The notes below the pieces were generated by a model. The model was not told the origin of the DNA, ran no database searches, and saw nothing but the letters and a program-made list of their open reading frames with translations. A stretch of DNA of 64,000 bases from Amphibalanus amphitrite (Eukaryota > Arthropoda > Thecostraca > Balanomorpha > Balanidae), in assembly GCF_019059575.1 (NCBI RefSeq), contig NW_024882036.1, forward strand, positions 391,501 to 455,500, read 5' to 3'. A program made the translations under genes and the position numbers. How positions within the stretch are numbered: the first letter of the stretch is position 1; each line of letters opens with the position of its first letter. This document shows positions 10,073 through 23,375 of this stretch, piece by piece.

Positions 10073-11465
10073 GTGAGTAGGGGAGAGAGGGGGAGAGAAA
10101 GAGAGAGCGAGAGAGAGAGAGAGCATGGGAGCTGTTTGTTACTAGCAGCAGAGACGAGAGGGTAGGTCGGCTGTGTCACAATTGAGATAGTTGGCCTTTG
10201 ACGGAAACGATACCTGTGCATTCCTCCAATGTATAACAATGATTGATTTCAGTACTGCCGAGTAATGTCGTGTTTGCAATGCATTGTCAGTTGCCGTGAT
10301 GCCCACTGGCTTCAGTAGTTACCGCGTCTCAAACGTGAAAGCCCACGACCTTCAACATACTGGCCATAATCTATAAAAGCCTCTGTTAATTATTAGTTTG
10401 TCTCCGAGCCCATCAGTATCCCATCAAATAAGCCACTGGCCCGTGGCGAATGGGGTGTTTTAACGGGCGGCTACTGCAGACCAATATTTCATTGGAACTG
10501 TACTCCCCGCGGCAGGGGTGCGGTCCCGGGAGACTGAAGAAGAGATATACCCCCCCCCCCCCGTAATACAGCTGTCCAGCCCTGGGCCGCCCTTCTCCAG
10601 TCTGGTCAGCAGTGCAGAATGGTTTGGGGAGGAGTTGGTACGGCCCGGTCGACCTTGGGAAGTCCCGCTCTGATAGATACCCAGAGGGGGGTTGTAACTC
10701 ATCGTACCGTGCCGTCCGCCGCCAGGATGTAAATGAGCTGTAAATGAGGGGGGCTTGTGAACACCGCTGATCTGAACTCATGCCAGGTCTGTTGTGTAAG
10801 CAATCGTCCCAGTACCCGTTAGACTAGTGCCACCAGCTTAGTGGTTTCCCGACAGAAACATATGCAACTGGCTGGAACGAGTCCAGTGTAGCAACCCGGG
10901 TGACATTGCTTTGTTGATTTGCACTTGCTAATGAAGGCTAACGAAAGGAGATTCGATCTTTTCATTTGTGCCAAGGTCTGTCATATGAATGACAGACGTC
11001 CCTCAATGGGTTGATTGGTGTTGATAGTGTCAATGCAATCGGACCCTGTTTTGATCATTACGGCTAACGACAATGGTTGATCCGCGCCGCTTGGGACAGC
11101 CTGCAGCTGCAGTTGACATTTCAAATGGCATCATTGATAGGTGTTGCTACACTGCTGCTGGTTTGTACCACTTGTTTCTCAATGTTATGTTAATATTTTT
11201 TGTAATGTTAATAGTATATCAGTATGATGTAAGCTAATTCTAGACCACTTATCTGCCAACTTTCGCTCTTTTCGGGTTATTTTGTGTCCCTGTGCAGTAT
11301 TTTTCTGATTACTTCATCTCAGGCTTTACATTATCCTCGCTCAACGGCCAATGATCCGGCATTACCAACCCTGACCCCCGCTAGTCCTCATTGTAACCCC
11401 TTTTCCCTTATGACCCTCTGTGACTTCCCTCTGACCCCTTTGACCTGCCCTATTCCCCTGTAAGC

Positions 11466-11501
11466 CAGCCTCCGATGGTGCCCCTGCGGCCGAGCCGCCG
11501 C
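11466..11501 (+). repeat. Intronic copy of the start of the following Pkn exon
   Basis: Thirty-five bases match the 5' edge of the exon at 11558 with one mismatch and a 92-bp offset. The preceding TGACCTGCCC...CAG context is also similar, so the duplicated unit seems to include the acceptor region. The copy lacks the GA of the exon's first codon and is preceded by AAGCCAG. Confidence 0.85.
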
Positions 11502-11557
11502 TCTGACCCCCATACTGACCGCTCTGACCCGACTGACCTGCCCCCCCCCCCCCCCAG

Positions 11558-11713
11558 GAGCCTCCGATGGTGCCTCTGCGGCCGAGCCGCCGCGCCACGG
11601 CCGTCGAGTACCGTGACTCGGCCTACGAGTCACACCGAGTCTCCCAGCTCAGCGGTATGACTCTGGACAACTTCAGGATGATCGCCGTGCTGGGACGCGG
11701 ACACTTCGGAAAG
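11558..11713 (+). CDS. Pkn: Protein kinase N, exon with the ATP-binding P-loop
   Basis: Fifty-two codons, phase 0 to phase 0, follow a poly-C acceptor and end at AAG|GTGGGA. The C-terminal half reads LDNFRMIAVLGRGHFGKV across the splice junction, the glycine-rich loop of the AGC kinase. GRGHFGKV is the form typical of PKN. The first half (EPPMVPLRPSRR...) is the last part of the linker. The exon start is duplicated 92 bp upstream. Confidence 0.93.
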
Positions 11714-12090
11714 GTGGGAATGGGAGGGAAACGGACTGGACACAGAGGGGATGGGAGAAACAGAGGGCAGAATACATCGAAAACTGAGCTGAGGAGCGGC
11801 TGGGATATAATACATTGGGTGATGTTTGTCTGATAAATAAATGCCAAAGAACGAGTGAAAAGGGGTGTCGAGAACCAGACTTTGGACTGGGGTCCAAAGA
11901 CTCGATAAATATTATGTCATCAACTGATTTCGTCTCAAACCCTCCACTTAGTGTCTGGAATCGGTCAGGAAACCGTTCGCTTCTCAATGTTCAATGGAAT
12001 GCTCTGGATGCAAGCAGAGTTTTTATTCAATTCATACGATTCTGTTGTCTCTGGTTTGTTTTCACCTCCTAACCAACCCGTTCTGGACAG

Positions 12091-12613
<523 letters not shown>

Positions 12614-13245
12614 TAGGTGTAAATTCTAACGTGTAGAAAAAAACGCATGGTGCGATAGATGAGATAATTTTCCACGATATATGGGGCCTAACAAAGGGAT
12701 GTAATAAGAAAATCAAAATATTCGTGAGTTCCATGACGCACAGTGCGAGCGGGGAGCGTTCCGAGCTCGCCAGTGCTCCGCACACTGATCCGTCTGATCA
12801 ATGTCCAACTCTTGGCCGTCATGGCCCGTTTGAGAGCCGCAGCCTGGACTAGGAGTGTACCCTGTCCAGTGTCTGGTCTGTTTCGGGACGGGGTATACTC
12901 TGTTGCTGTGACCGTATTTTGTGCTAATGAGACACTGGTTAAACGGGAGGCAAATGGGGGCGCTGACAGCAGCTCGCAGCCAGTGGGTGGGAGATGGCTC
13001 TGCGAACACCCTAGTCTGGTTCGGTCCGTCGACTGCGTGTTCGTGTTTCACACCCCTGTATAAGGAATACGAATCAGTTATACCATTCCGGCAGTTGTCT
13101 AGACTATCACGCTTTCGCGGAGCCAGCTGTCTTAGCTATAGCAGTTACACAAAGTTCGAGATAAGTCAGTGAAGTTTTTCTCTGGTACGTGATTTTGTGA
13201 TTTGATAATGAAGTATGTTGCCTCCTCCCTGTCTATCCATTACAG

Positions 13246-13487
<242 letters not shown>

Positions 13488-14379
13488 TAGGTGACACTCA
13501 CCGCGGATTCTGGTCTCGTATCTCTCCTGCCACCGCCCTCACCTGTATCCTAGTCCAGTATTATGTTGTATTCCAGTTCCATTCACTAATTCCACCTTGC
13601 TTTCTTGGTCAGCCCCAGTTCAAGCTGTTGCCCTTTCTCTAGCTCATAGTCATATTTCTAGCCTACATTCTTGCCCTTTCATTAGCCCTAGCGCTCGTAC
13701 TCGCCCTTCCTGTTCTCTTTTCCTCGCCTTCCTCGGTCCTCGCTCTGGACCGCAGCCGCAGCCGGGCTGGATAGTGGACAATTTTTAAGGTTAATCACCG
13801 CCCTAGTGGCGTTGTTTCATGTATACGAGGCTGTTTCATCATGCAGGTCTGCGTGTACTGGCACGTGCCACTGAAATCCGACCTTGAGCTTTAACCCCTC
13901 CCCCACCCCCGTGTGCCGCTCCTCCGACCGGATGGGATTATCCCCCCTCCCTCCCCCACCCACTGTAGATTATCCCCGGCTCAGACGGGATCAGTGCCGT
14001 GTTGGGAGTGAATGTGTGTGGAGTTATGCGTACGGCTCAGACAGTAGCTGCAGCTGGTTAACGATGGGATTTTCAGTGTGAGATAGGACTGAGTATTTGC
14101 ATGAAACCTAAGGTCGTTGGTAAGCATTATTGGGCTTTAGTGATCACTGATCATCATCGTCCCTCCATTTTATTAGCACGATTATGTTCCTTTGATTATT
14201 TTGCGCCCATTAGTTTTTTTTTTTGTAAGCGGGTGCGTTTAACACCAAAATTGCAGCAGAATTAACCGATCTCCTAGACGAATGCCTTACTGTTTTTTAC
14301 ACTGCTCCCATCTCAGCTGAAGAAGATGTCTGGTTCTTGTATCGTTTCTATCAATGCTACCTGAACTGACCTGACCTGA

Positions 14380-14850
<471 letters not shown>

Positions 14851-15193
14851 TGAGTATTCAGGAGAGCGAAGCTGGGTGATGTAGGCAGAGCCATCTGTTG
14901 GGGCAGAGTATAAATTGTATTACACGTGGCCACTAGATGCAAGCGATTAGCGGAGTGCTTTTTTGGCAGCGATGTTGGAGGCATTCAGTGAATTAAACTG
15001 AGGTCTGAGAGAAGCTCCATGAGTGTAACATTTGTTTCTGTTCGTATATTACATCAAGCTGTGTGTTCCATCAAGCATATGAAAGTATCACGCTATCATT
15101 TCGTATATCAATTGTTTATCCCGGCGTATTGTATTTAGTTGTCTATCTAGACATCGTCTTTATCTGCCTTCTCCCCTCGTGACCCACCCATGA

Positions 15194-15490
<297 letters not shown>

Positions 15491-15635
15491 TAGTTTACAA
15501 TGCATTTACAAATACAGACTGTTGCGTAGTTATTCATTTCACACTTTGCTTATGTCCACCGCTGCTTCATTTCTTTGTTTAAATCTTACCATCTTGTTAC
15601 AAGTTGACATTCATGGGCAAACCTCGATATTTTGA

Positions 15636-15845
<210 letters not shown>

Positions 15846-17200
15846 CTGACCGAGGGGACTCGGCTGAGGCGAGCCGGGGACTGGGGGGCTCAGCCGGGCT
15901 GGGGTAGTACTTCCCTGCCGGGCTGGGGAGGGCTGTCCGACGGGCTGGGTAGGGCTGCCCTGCCGGGCTGGGGCTGATGGCTTGGTGGCTGAGGTCTCTA
16001 AGCCCGCTGGGCCCGAGATAGCCCTGAAAGTCTGACAAGCAGCTGTTGCTAGGGCTGTCCCGCCAGGCTGGGCGCAAAGCTCGATAGGCTAAGCTCTGCC
16101 GCCGGTGGGAACTGCGCCTAGACTGCCAGGCTCCGACTGCTCTTTCGAAGGCTTGGGGTGTCTCCAGCGCCACCTAGACTGCCGACCTACCGACGCCTTC
16201 TAAAAGTCAGCCACCACAGTGCATGAGACGGACGGAAGACGGGAAGACGGACTGCAAGACGGAGACGGATAGACGGATAGACGAGACGGCGACAGTGTTG
16301 AATAGTGAGATCGTGATATGGACAGAACACACACGTGTTGAAAGACTTGGATCCCACAGTGTTCACGGACAGACTGATGAAGACAAGTGTTTTACGTTGG
16401 ACTCGCAAAGACGCTCGCACGGGGGAAGAGCGTAGGCGCCAGCGATGAGGACGCCATCTGTTGTAGAGAAGCTTGATGATGACAGACTCAGACAGACCTT
16501 TGGACTGGCTCGAGGGGCGTCTTCAAATGGACAGTTGGACGCTTTCGGACCGATCCATTCGTCCTAGGACAGTTGAAGCGCATTGGAAGGGCTCGATTTC
16601 AGGCGCCGTAAATCGACAGTGTGATCAGACTGGTCGAGGGGGCGCTGAGGGCGCAGCCCGGTGGCAGTCCCGGCTCACAGCGGCGTCAAACCCCAGCCCG
16701 GGAGTCCCCATTGACTGTGCTGACGGCGGGGGCGGATCGACCCCCCCCCCCCCCCGGATAGAGGGGTGCGAAATGAAGGCAGACTGGTGGCAAATGTGCT
16801 TGTTAATGCTGAGAGCGCGCGACGCTGCGCCGCCGCGCCGCGACGACGGCGACGTCTATTTTGTGTTGTGTAAAACGCTCTATTAACCGGTGTTATTGCT
16901 TGTGGAGGGTGCTGTGACACCCCCGCGTCCCCCCCCCCCCCACTCCCGTAGGCAGTCTAGTGAATGTGTGGTGCAGCGCCGTGCTGGACGGCGCACCAAT
17001 GGTGCCTTGTCAATGTGAAAGCGAGCCGCCCGCCTCCCGCCGGCGGACGGTGGCGCCAAATTGTTACACGAGAAACCGCGCGCCGCCGCCGCCCGGTCTG
17101 TTTTGTACCGCAACGGCGCTGACCGTGGACAGAGCGAGAGAGCGAGAGAGAGAGAGAGAGCGGTTTGACTTCATTTTGTATAATAAAACCGACACAAAAA
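15846..17200 (+). other. Probable Pkn 3' untranslated region
   Basis: After the stop the sequence contains GGGCTGGG-rich repeats (about 15890-15990), GACGGA-type repeats (about 16225-16290), a C run at 16741-16754 and a short GA microsatellite. An AATAAA at 17182-17187, followed by an A run at about 17196, is the best polyadenylation signal seen. The extent is inferred. Confidence 0.5.
17182..17187 (+). terminator. Pkn: Candidate polyadenylation signal AATAAA
   Basis: AATAAA sits in TGTATAATAAAACC, with an A-rich run downstream, on the same strand as Pkn and about 1.3 kb beyond its stop codon. No competing canonical signal was noticed between the stop and this site. Confidence 0.45.
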
Positions 17201-18255
17201 AAATGGAGAGTTTTTGGATGGGACGGTGTACGGAGTAGTAAAGTAATCTTGGGTGTAATGGTGGAAAGCTGTGGAAAATAGGGGGTGTCATCGTGCGGAT
17301 CCTCTTAGTGAACGAATTAACCTCGATCCGGATGATAAAGCAGGATAGCACTCGAAAATGGTTTGGTAAGTCACTCGCTTCAATTTACATTGTGATAGCT
17401 TTAGCGAATTGGCGTTTTGCGTAGACTGAGACTGAAAACTGACTCTGGAGAGACTAGAATGGTCTCCCCAGTGCAGTGCGTTCGGCAACGGCTCTGAGTA
17501 AGACGCACTCTCGTACAAAGTGGTATCGCCCCCTCCCTCCCATTCCTGGTGGGGTAGGCTAAACTTATCCCGACGCGAGAGAACTACGCCAAATTTGCAC
17601 AGCACTTGAAGGATGCTCGGAATCAGCCCTTGAGCGTCGTCAAACTCGAGCAGTGTTGGCGGAACTTCAAAGCTGAGGGCTGTGTGTAGCTGCGGGGCTC
17701 TATAAGCCGGGAGGGCTGAGTTGACGGAGCGCAGGGCTGTAGGACTGAGAATATTTGAGAGTGAACACAGTCTGAAGAAGGAGAGAGTGGCACGGACAGA
17801 ACTCCAGAGGACACAAGAAGGACTGAGAAGTTGGAAAAAAAGTATCTGAGGTTTTATAGCGAATGAGGACTGAACAGAAGGGTGTGACTGAAGACACAAC
17901 TGAGCGGTCGCATGAGCCTCGGGACTGGGCGAATACTGGACAATGCTCTGAAGACTAAGGACCGGAAGCCCGAGTTGATACGAAGTCGGCAAGGACTACA
18001 GAAGGGCAGGAACAGTCCAGTGAATGCAGGCACTATACATAGGTTGTGCGTGCATACTGAGAACAGTGACAGGAATCAGAGAGGCGGCATGCTGGGTAAT
18101 GAGTATTGGCCTACCGCAGGGGGGGGGGTCATTATTTCCCTGCCTTCCGGCGCCGTGTTACTCATTATAGAGACACACCGGGTATCTGGTTACTGGTTAG
18201 GTACAGAAATGGACGCACAGGGACGGACCGAACCAGTCCAGTGGCAGAGCTGGGT

Positions 18256-18313
<58 letters not shown>

Positions 18314-20508
18314 CGCAGTGAGAGAGCGCGCGCAGTGTGTGAGAGAGAGAGGAGAGAGAGCAGAACCGATATAACACCGGTGTGGCTTCGTGTGCCTACC
18401 ATAAGTACTCGTATATGGGATAGACAGCGGATGATATCCTGCTGAAACCTTAGAAGTGCATCATAAGTGGTGGTGCGTGTTCGTCGGGAGAATGCATTTG
18501 TGTGCGGAAACCGGCCTAGCGTTTGGCGGGGTGTTGAGTCACATTTCGGGAAACGTGTTTTAGATTCCTTCAATTCTGTCGGCCATCCATCCATTCGACC
18601 TGAAACGCCCACCGTCAAATACCACAGAACACTACATTCAGATGTTGGCTTTAGAAACATGTAACATTCATCGCGCTCGGCAGGTGCTCACAGGCTCGAG
18701 CTGATCAACTTCTCAGCGCGACGTGAGTTGTAGCACAACCATCCATACAAACTCATCACGATAGGTACAAACAGAAAACAGTCAGGGTCCAAATACCACA
18801 CAATCGCTATCACTACCACAGCGCTCTTTCGCTTCAGTGAAAACAGCCAGGACATCCACTCCGCTGCACCACGCCCTAACGAGCATCGAGCCTCCTGAGA
18901 ATCGCTCTAGTAAGCCAACGCCGGTTACCTAGTATATCTTTCCTTCACCAGAGTAAAGAGCTCACAGCGTCAAGTACAAAAATAGCGAGGTTTCGAGTGA
19001 TAGCACTGGCTGTACCTATGGGAGGTGCGATCGGGATATGAGTGAAAGGCTTGCATCGCATCCTCTTTCACAACATATTTAAAAAGTTAAACCGTCGGGC
19101 TATCGGCGAAATGCTAGGTATGTGGTTTCAAGAGCTATCGGTTTACATGTTTTGCACGAAATAGTGATCATTAAAAAAACTTCTCCTTCTTACTAGTGTT
19201 TTAAACTTTGAAGAAAATATCGGATTTCTATGGGCTTATAAGGCAGAGGGAAATGTCAAACGCACCACTCGCACAGTCCTTACGGCACAGACCTACCTAG
19301 GGTACAAATGGGGAACACGCACTTTGCCTACATTCCTCAGTCGCTCATCTCAACATGATATGAACACAGTTCGCACGGGTCATGGAGTCATCCAACATGT
19401 ATCCCCGACGTGGAGCTAGTCAGTTCTCTGATGGTGCGACAGCCCCCCCCCCCCCCCCGTCTGTGCCCCATCCCCCAGCCAACCCTCCATCAGCATCTTG
19501 TCCTCCCCTTTTTTCCTACATTAACATCTGGTCATCTGTTCACATCACCGCAGTGCACACACAAACCTAAAGAACATCACTCTAAAAGTAGGTCCTCGAC
19601 ATTGCGCTGAATCGCGCTGTCTCCATTCTGGAGACAGAACTTCGCAGGCAGGCTGCCACTGAGATCCATGAACAAGAGTCGGACAGTGGGGGAAACATTC
19701 CGTCAGTCCACTGAGGGCGGGGAAGCCGCACGTTCTGTGGCACGGACACGTCACTTTGGGGGATAGCCAGGCGGCTTACAGAAGACCTTCGAGATAGAGC
19801 TGTCTCATGAACCTGCAGCAGTCCCATAACAGATGCAGGTCGATGTGGGTGCCGCAGGCCCACATCGCGATTCGTGGCGGTCACAGTCTCAGTTTCCGTA
19901 TACAGAGGACCTCTTGAGATCTGTCTAATCAGGTGGATTAAAGCATTGGAGCGCTGTACCTATCACCGGTTCTAGAAACGAATTCGTAAATGATAGCCTT
20001 GTGCTGTGCAATGGGTACCGATTTCACGTTTTCAAATTGGCAAGAGACACAAAAACGTAACGCCAAACAGCAGCGCGTACGTCTTCGGACATCAACTTAC
20101 CAGTTTTGAGGTCTCTGAACAAATAAAAGCAGTTTAAGTAAACAGGGGCCGCAGTAGCAGTCCCACATAATATCCTTTTTGGAAGAGCTTTTTATCATTT
20201 TAAGCGGCTTTAATTACGTTGTTCGAGAGCCGCACAAGGAGCCATCATTTGGCTACCAACGCGTCCCTTTGAAGATTATTTGATGATTTGACGGAAAAGA
20301 AATGAACCAAATTAGCATTCCAATCAGACTAAAAACATGCAGCGCAAGATAAGCATGCCCGTCGAAAACTTCTTTCAGAATACTGAAATTACGTGTGAGG
20401 GAAGACTCTAAGCGCAATAAAGGCCCGCAATTAAATACCACTTTAACCATCCTATCTGCCTTAGGAATACCTATAACTCACGTAGAACAGAAACACCCTC
20501 TTCCCCAG
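17201..20508. other. Intergenic, no gene recognised
   Basis: No conserved protein frame was seen on either strand. It contains a GA microsatellite (about 18255-18360) and homopolymer C/G runs (18119-18127, 19442-19458). Open frames at 17288-17992 (minus) and 17912-18445 (plus) overlap each other and are low-complexity, so I do not call them. Confidence 0.4.
18255..18360. repeat. GA microsatellite
   Basis: Imperfect (GA)n of about 105 bp with GC interruptions. Confidence 0.95.
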
Positions 20509-20620
20509 AGCTATTTCAGACCATCAGAAGAACCCGCAGCGGATGTCGAGATGTCACAGCTAACCACATCCCCAGAGCTCCTTCAGACAATCAGAAGGAC
20601 CCTCGGCGTATGCCGAAGCA
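20509..20620. repeat. Diverged tandem duplication around a stop codon
   Basis: About 45 bases from 20509 recur from 20576 (offset 67) with clear divergence; both start after CCCCAG on the plus strand. On the minus strand the second copy contains the stop codon of the three-exon gene, so the duplication spans the end of its coding sequence and start of its 3' UTR, with the TGA kept in both copies. Confidence 0.7.
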
Positions 20621-20749
20621 GGAGAAGAAGGTACAGACGATGGCACGTAACCTCCGCTCCCAGGCAGTGCGTCTCCGCTGTGAGGAGGCCGCCGCCGCTC
20701 CGCACGGGAGGGAACCGGACCGGTCCGACTCAGCGCCGACGAACGGCAT
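20591..20749 (-). CDS. Unrecognised 210-residue protein, exon 3 (C-terminus)
   Basis: On the minus strand the exon follows an acceptor TTATTTCACAG and runs 159 nt to TGA, phase 0, matching the phase-0 end of exon 2. It encodes a Ser/Ala-rich stretch, a basic patch QRRRTAWERRLR and a short hydrophobic Cys-containing end, AIVCTFFSCFGIRRGSF. The ending might be membrane-associated or palmitoylated; that is speculation. The first codon of the exon is ATG, but the in-phase join to the upstream exons makes it an internal Met. Confidence 0.6.
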   Translation of the reverse strand: MPFVGAESDRSGSLPCGAAAASSQRRRTAWERRLRAIVCTFFSCFGIRRGSF

Positions 20750-21920
20750 CTGTGAAATAAGGGGAGGGGTGGGGGGTCAGAGTTGGAGGGAGAGAGGGAA
20801 GAGTTGAGGGAAATGGGCTCAAAGTTGGGAGGAAAGAGGGTCAGAGTCAGAGCATGGATATAGACTGGACTGCGCATACAATTGCCAGAACAAGCTAAAC
20901 GAGCAGATGAACTCTGCACGGTGTATGTAAGTGCAACCTTCAATTACATTTTCGACAAGCATTTGGTGAATCAACGATGTCTCTACTTTTGCAGAGAATG
21001 TAGCCAAGAGGCTGTATGAAACCCCCTTTTCACACCAAAATGCAATGTATCTTTAAATCACAACGGCTTATCACCATCTCATAACGTCCATCCACCAGCT
21101 CCCGTCCCGCCTCTAAAACACCCTCACAAGCCGTGCGGCCACAAAAGCACCGCCACAGGGCTCGGGTCGATGGTTTGCAGCGGCCTGATGCGACCTGTCA
21201 CCGCTGGGAGCGGCCGGGGTGCCGTGTTATTGGCGAGCAGAGGTCATCCAGCGACACTGGACGTCGGGACAGGACCGAAATAGAATGGTGGTGGTATGGA
21301 CGGAGCGTCGGTCGTAATGCTTGGAGACGTTTCACTGGCTTTGTCGTGCAGTTTTAGTGGTGGTCCGAGGAGGCAAGTTAAAGGTAGTGTGCCACCTTTG
21401 AAAGATTTCCCATTTTATTTTTCCAAGGGTAAGAAGTTTCTGTTTTTACCTAATATCGCAAAAAAAAATCAAAAATGGGCCTAGAATAGTGCCTTTTTCG
21501 CCTAAAAGTTTATCGTTTTTTCGATATGTATAACAACTGTAGTGGGCTGACCTGCAAACAGGCGTCGGCAACAATCGCGAATGCGGCGCACATGTGACAA
21601 TAAGCAAAGGTCATTATAGAGTTACGACGTACGGGAATGAGTTATCAGCTGTCTAATCGTAGACAACACAATGTCGAGTCTTAAACTGTAAGCCTGTATT
21701 GGTATTGTTTCTTTTATTTGGCTGTCGAAAATTATTTATGGTTTGAAATATGATTTTATGTAAAATAATTGATATGAAAAAGCCGTCTCTTAAGTTATGA
21801 CCCCATTTCACCACACGCAAGTGGCAGAAATGACAATGATCAGCTGACGCATTTTTCTTGGCCGAAGTCAGAGCGCGCGGCCCGACGCACCACCACCGCA
21901 CCAAAAAGTATGAGCAGAAG

Positions 21921-22142
21921 CCGCGCCCAAAGCCAGGGCCCCGGTAACGTGAGGTAGCCGAGTCGGGGCAGCGTGCGCTGACCCAAGCCGGGGCCGCAGC
22001 TTTGGGCGCGGTCTACCGCATCCCCGCGGGCAGCCCCGGGCTATCACATGACACCGGGAGGACGCGCGGCCCCGGCTTGGGTCAGCGCACGCTGCCCCGA
22101 CTCGGCTACCTCACGTTACCGGGGCCCTGGCTTTGGGCGCGG
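21921..22142. repeat. Perfect 77-bp inverted repeat with 68-bp spacer
   Basis: Arm 21921-21997 is the exact reverse complement of 22066-22142. The spacer begins with a direct copy of the 21 bases (CTTTGGGCGCGGTCTACCGCA) that overlap and follow the end of the right arm. The block is far more GC-rich than the surrounding element. Confidence 0.95.
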
Positions 22143-22346
22143 TCTACCGCACCACCTAACAGGCGTGTTCGAAACCGCAGGAGATGCTGATGAACGGGTT
22201 TATCGAAACTTGATTGGATGAGCATATCGGTAATAGCGATTTCAGTGTGTGCATTTATTGTTCATAGTGGTGTGAAATGTGGTTGGGGTACGACCGACAA
22301 GCCGTCGGGGCGAATTTCGCACTGGGGTACTCAAAATTTGAAGAAT

Positions 22347-23268
22347 TTAACCCTCGCCCGCACATGGGGGGGGGGGTGGTTGCCACCCCCCCCCCCCCCA
22401 GGTAGTCTTTCTGCTCTGCACTCAACATTTTTAGAGCTAGAAGGCTGATTTTTCGTATAGCTGCTCCTCTATCCTTTCTTGATGTCCACTGAAAATTTCA
22501 AGTTTCTGTGATTTTTGGTTTCGGAGATATGACCTTGTTTTTCAGGTCATGTCATGACCCAAATGGCCAATTCTCAACATCTTTCACTTGCCATGGGCCT
22601 TGTGAGCTTTTGACACCCTGATTTCGGCCTTTTTTGCCAGTCTTACCTCCCACCTATCATGGAACATGTAGTTCGACGATGTACAGGGGTCAAGGTCAGG
22701 GTCAAGGTCAACCTAGGTCATCTAAGATAATTGCGTTTTAGGCAAGCTGAATTTACTTTTTGTGAAGTTTTTTGACTGCATTTTTGGTAAAAGCTTCTCA
22801 GATCATGATTTCATGTAATATGGACCCAAAAACAATCGGTGCACACATCAGTATACACACAGACACACACAGACATACAAACACATATAATTGACCTTGA
22901 CCTAACTTGACCTGAAATGACCTCAGCAGCAAAATTATGGTCGGGTAGTGTGACAAAGAGGTTCTAGCTGGCTTGGCACCAGAAAACAGCATCGTCATCG
23001 GTATTTGATAAGCAGCGCACTTGATATCCAACGGTGACCCAAAACAGCAATATTTTTTAGTTTGACCTGACCTGGAAGGTCAATGATTGACCTGAGAAGG
23101 TAAAACTGGGTATCGTTGGATTCGTCTCTTCCCAAAGAATCTTTTTGGTCTTTACTGCTAAGCTCTATCTCCAACAGGAACGAAATGGCGCGGGGGGGGG
23201 TGGCAACCACCCCCCCCCCCCCATGTGCGTTCTAGGATGGGAAAATAGCATGTGCGGGCGAGGGTTAA
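22347..23268. mobile_element. Hairpin-ended TTAA element A (double-hairpin family)
   Basis: TTAA flanks a TIR, CCCTCGCCCGCACATG at 22351-22366, repeated in inverse at 23249-23264. Directly inside each TIR is a hairpin of a G run, a TGG-TTG-CCA core and a C run. At the right end CATGTGCG occurs twice, at 23222 and 23249. The interior is non-coding and holds several TGACCT/AGGTCA hexamers (22690-22720, 22890-22925, 23062-23095). The TTAA flank and CCC start resemble piggyBac-type ends. It is nested in the 21378-23375 element. Confidence 0.8.
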
Positions 23269-23375
23269 GACGTTTCCATGAGTTTTGAAGGTATGGATAA
23301 GTTATAAAAATCCGGTTCTCTTTATCTGGGCCATTAACTCCATACGGTCCAGGAAAGCTGGCACACTACCTTTAA

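Larger units (their letters stand above)
21378..23375. mobile_element. TTAA-ended non-coding TIR element (about 2 kb), host of nested repeats
   Basis: The left end TTAAAGGTAGTGTGCCA (21378-21394) is matched in inverse at 23359-23375, with a further CTTT in common. TTAA at both edges could be a target duplication (piggyBac- or Kolobok-type) or part of the TIR. No transposase frame is present. It contains a long GC-rich inverted repeat and a second TTAA-ended element. Confidence 0.75.

Noticed and set aside
17288-17992. 234-codon minus-strand frame
   Set aside because: No motif, low-complexity Ser/Leu composition, and it overlaps other open frames; it lies in a purine-rich stretch downstream of Pkn.
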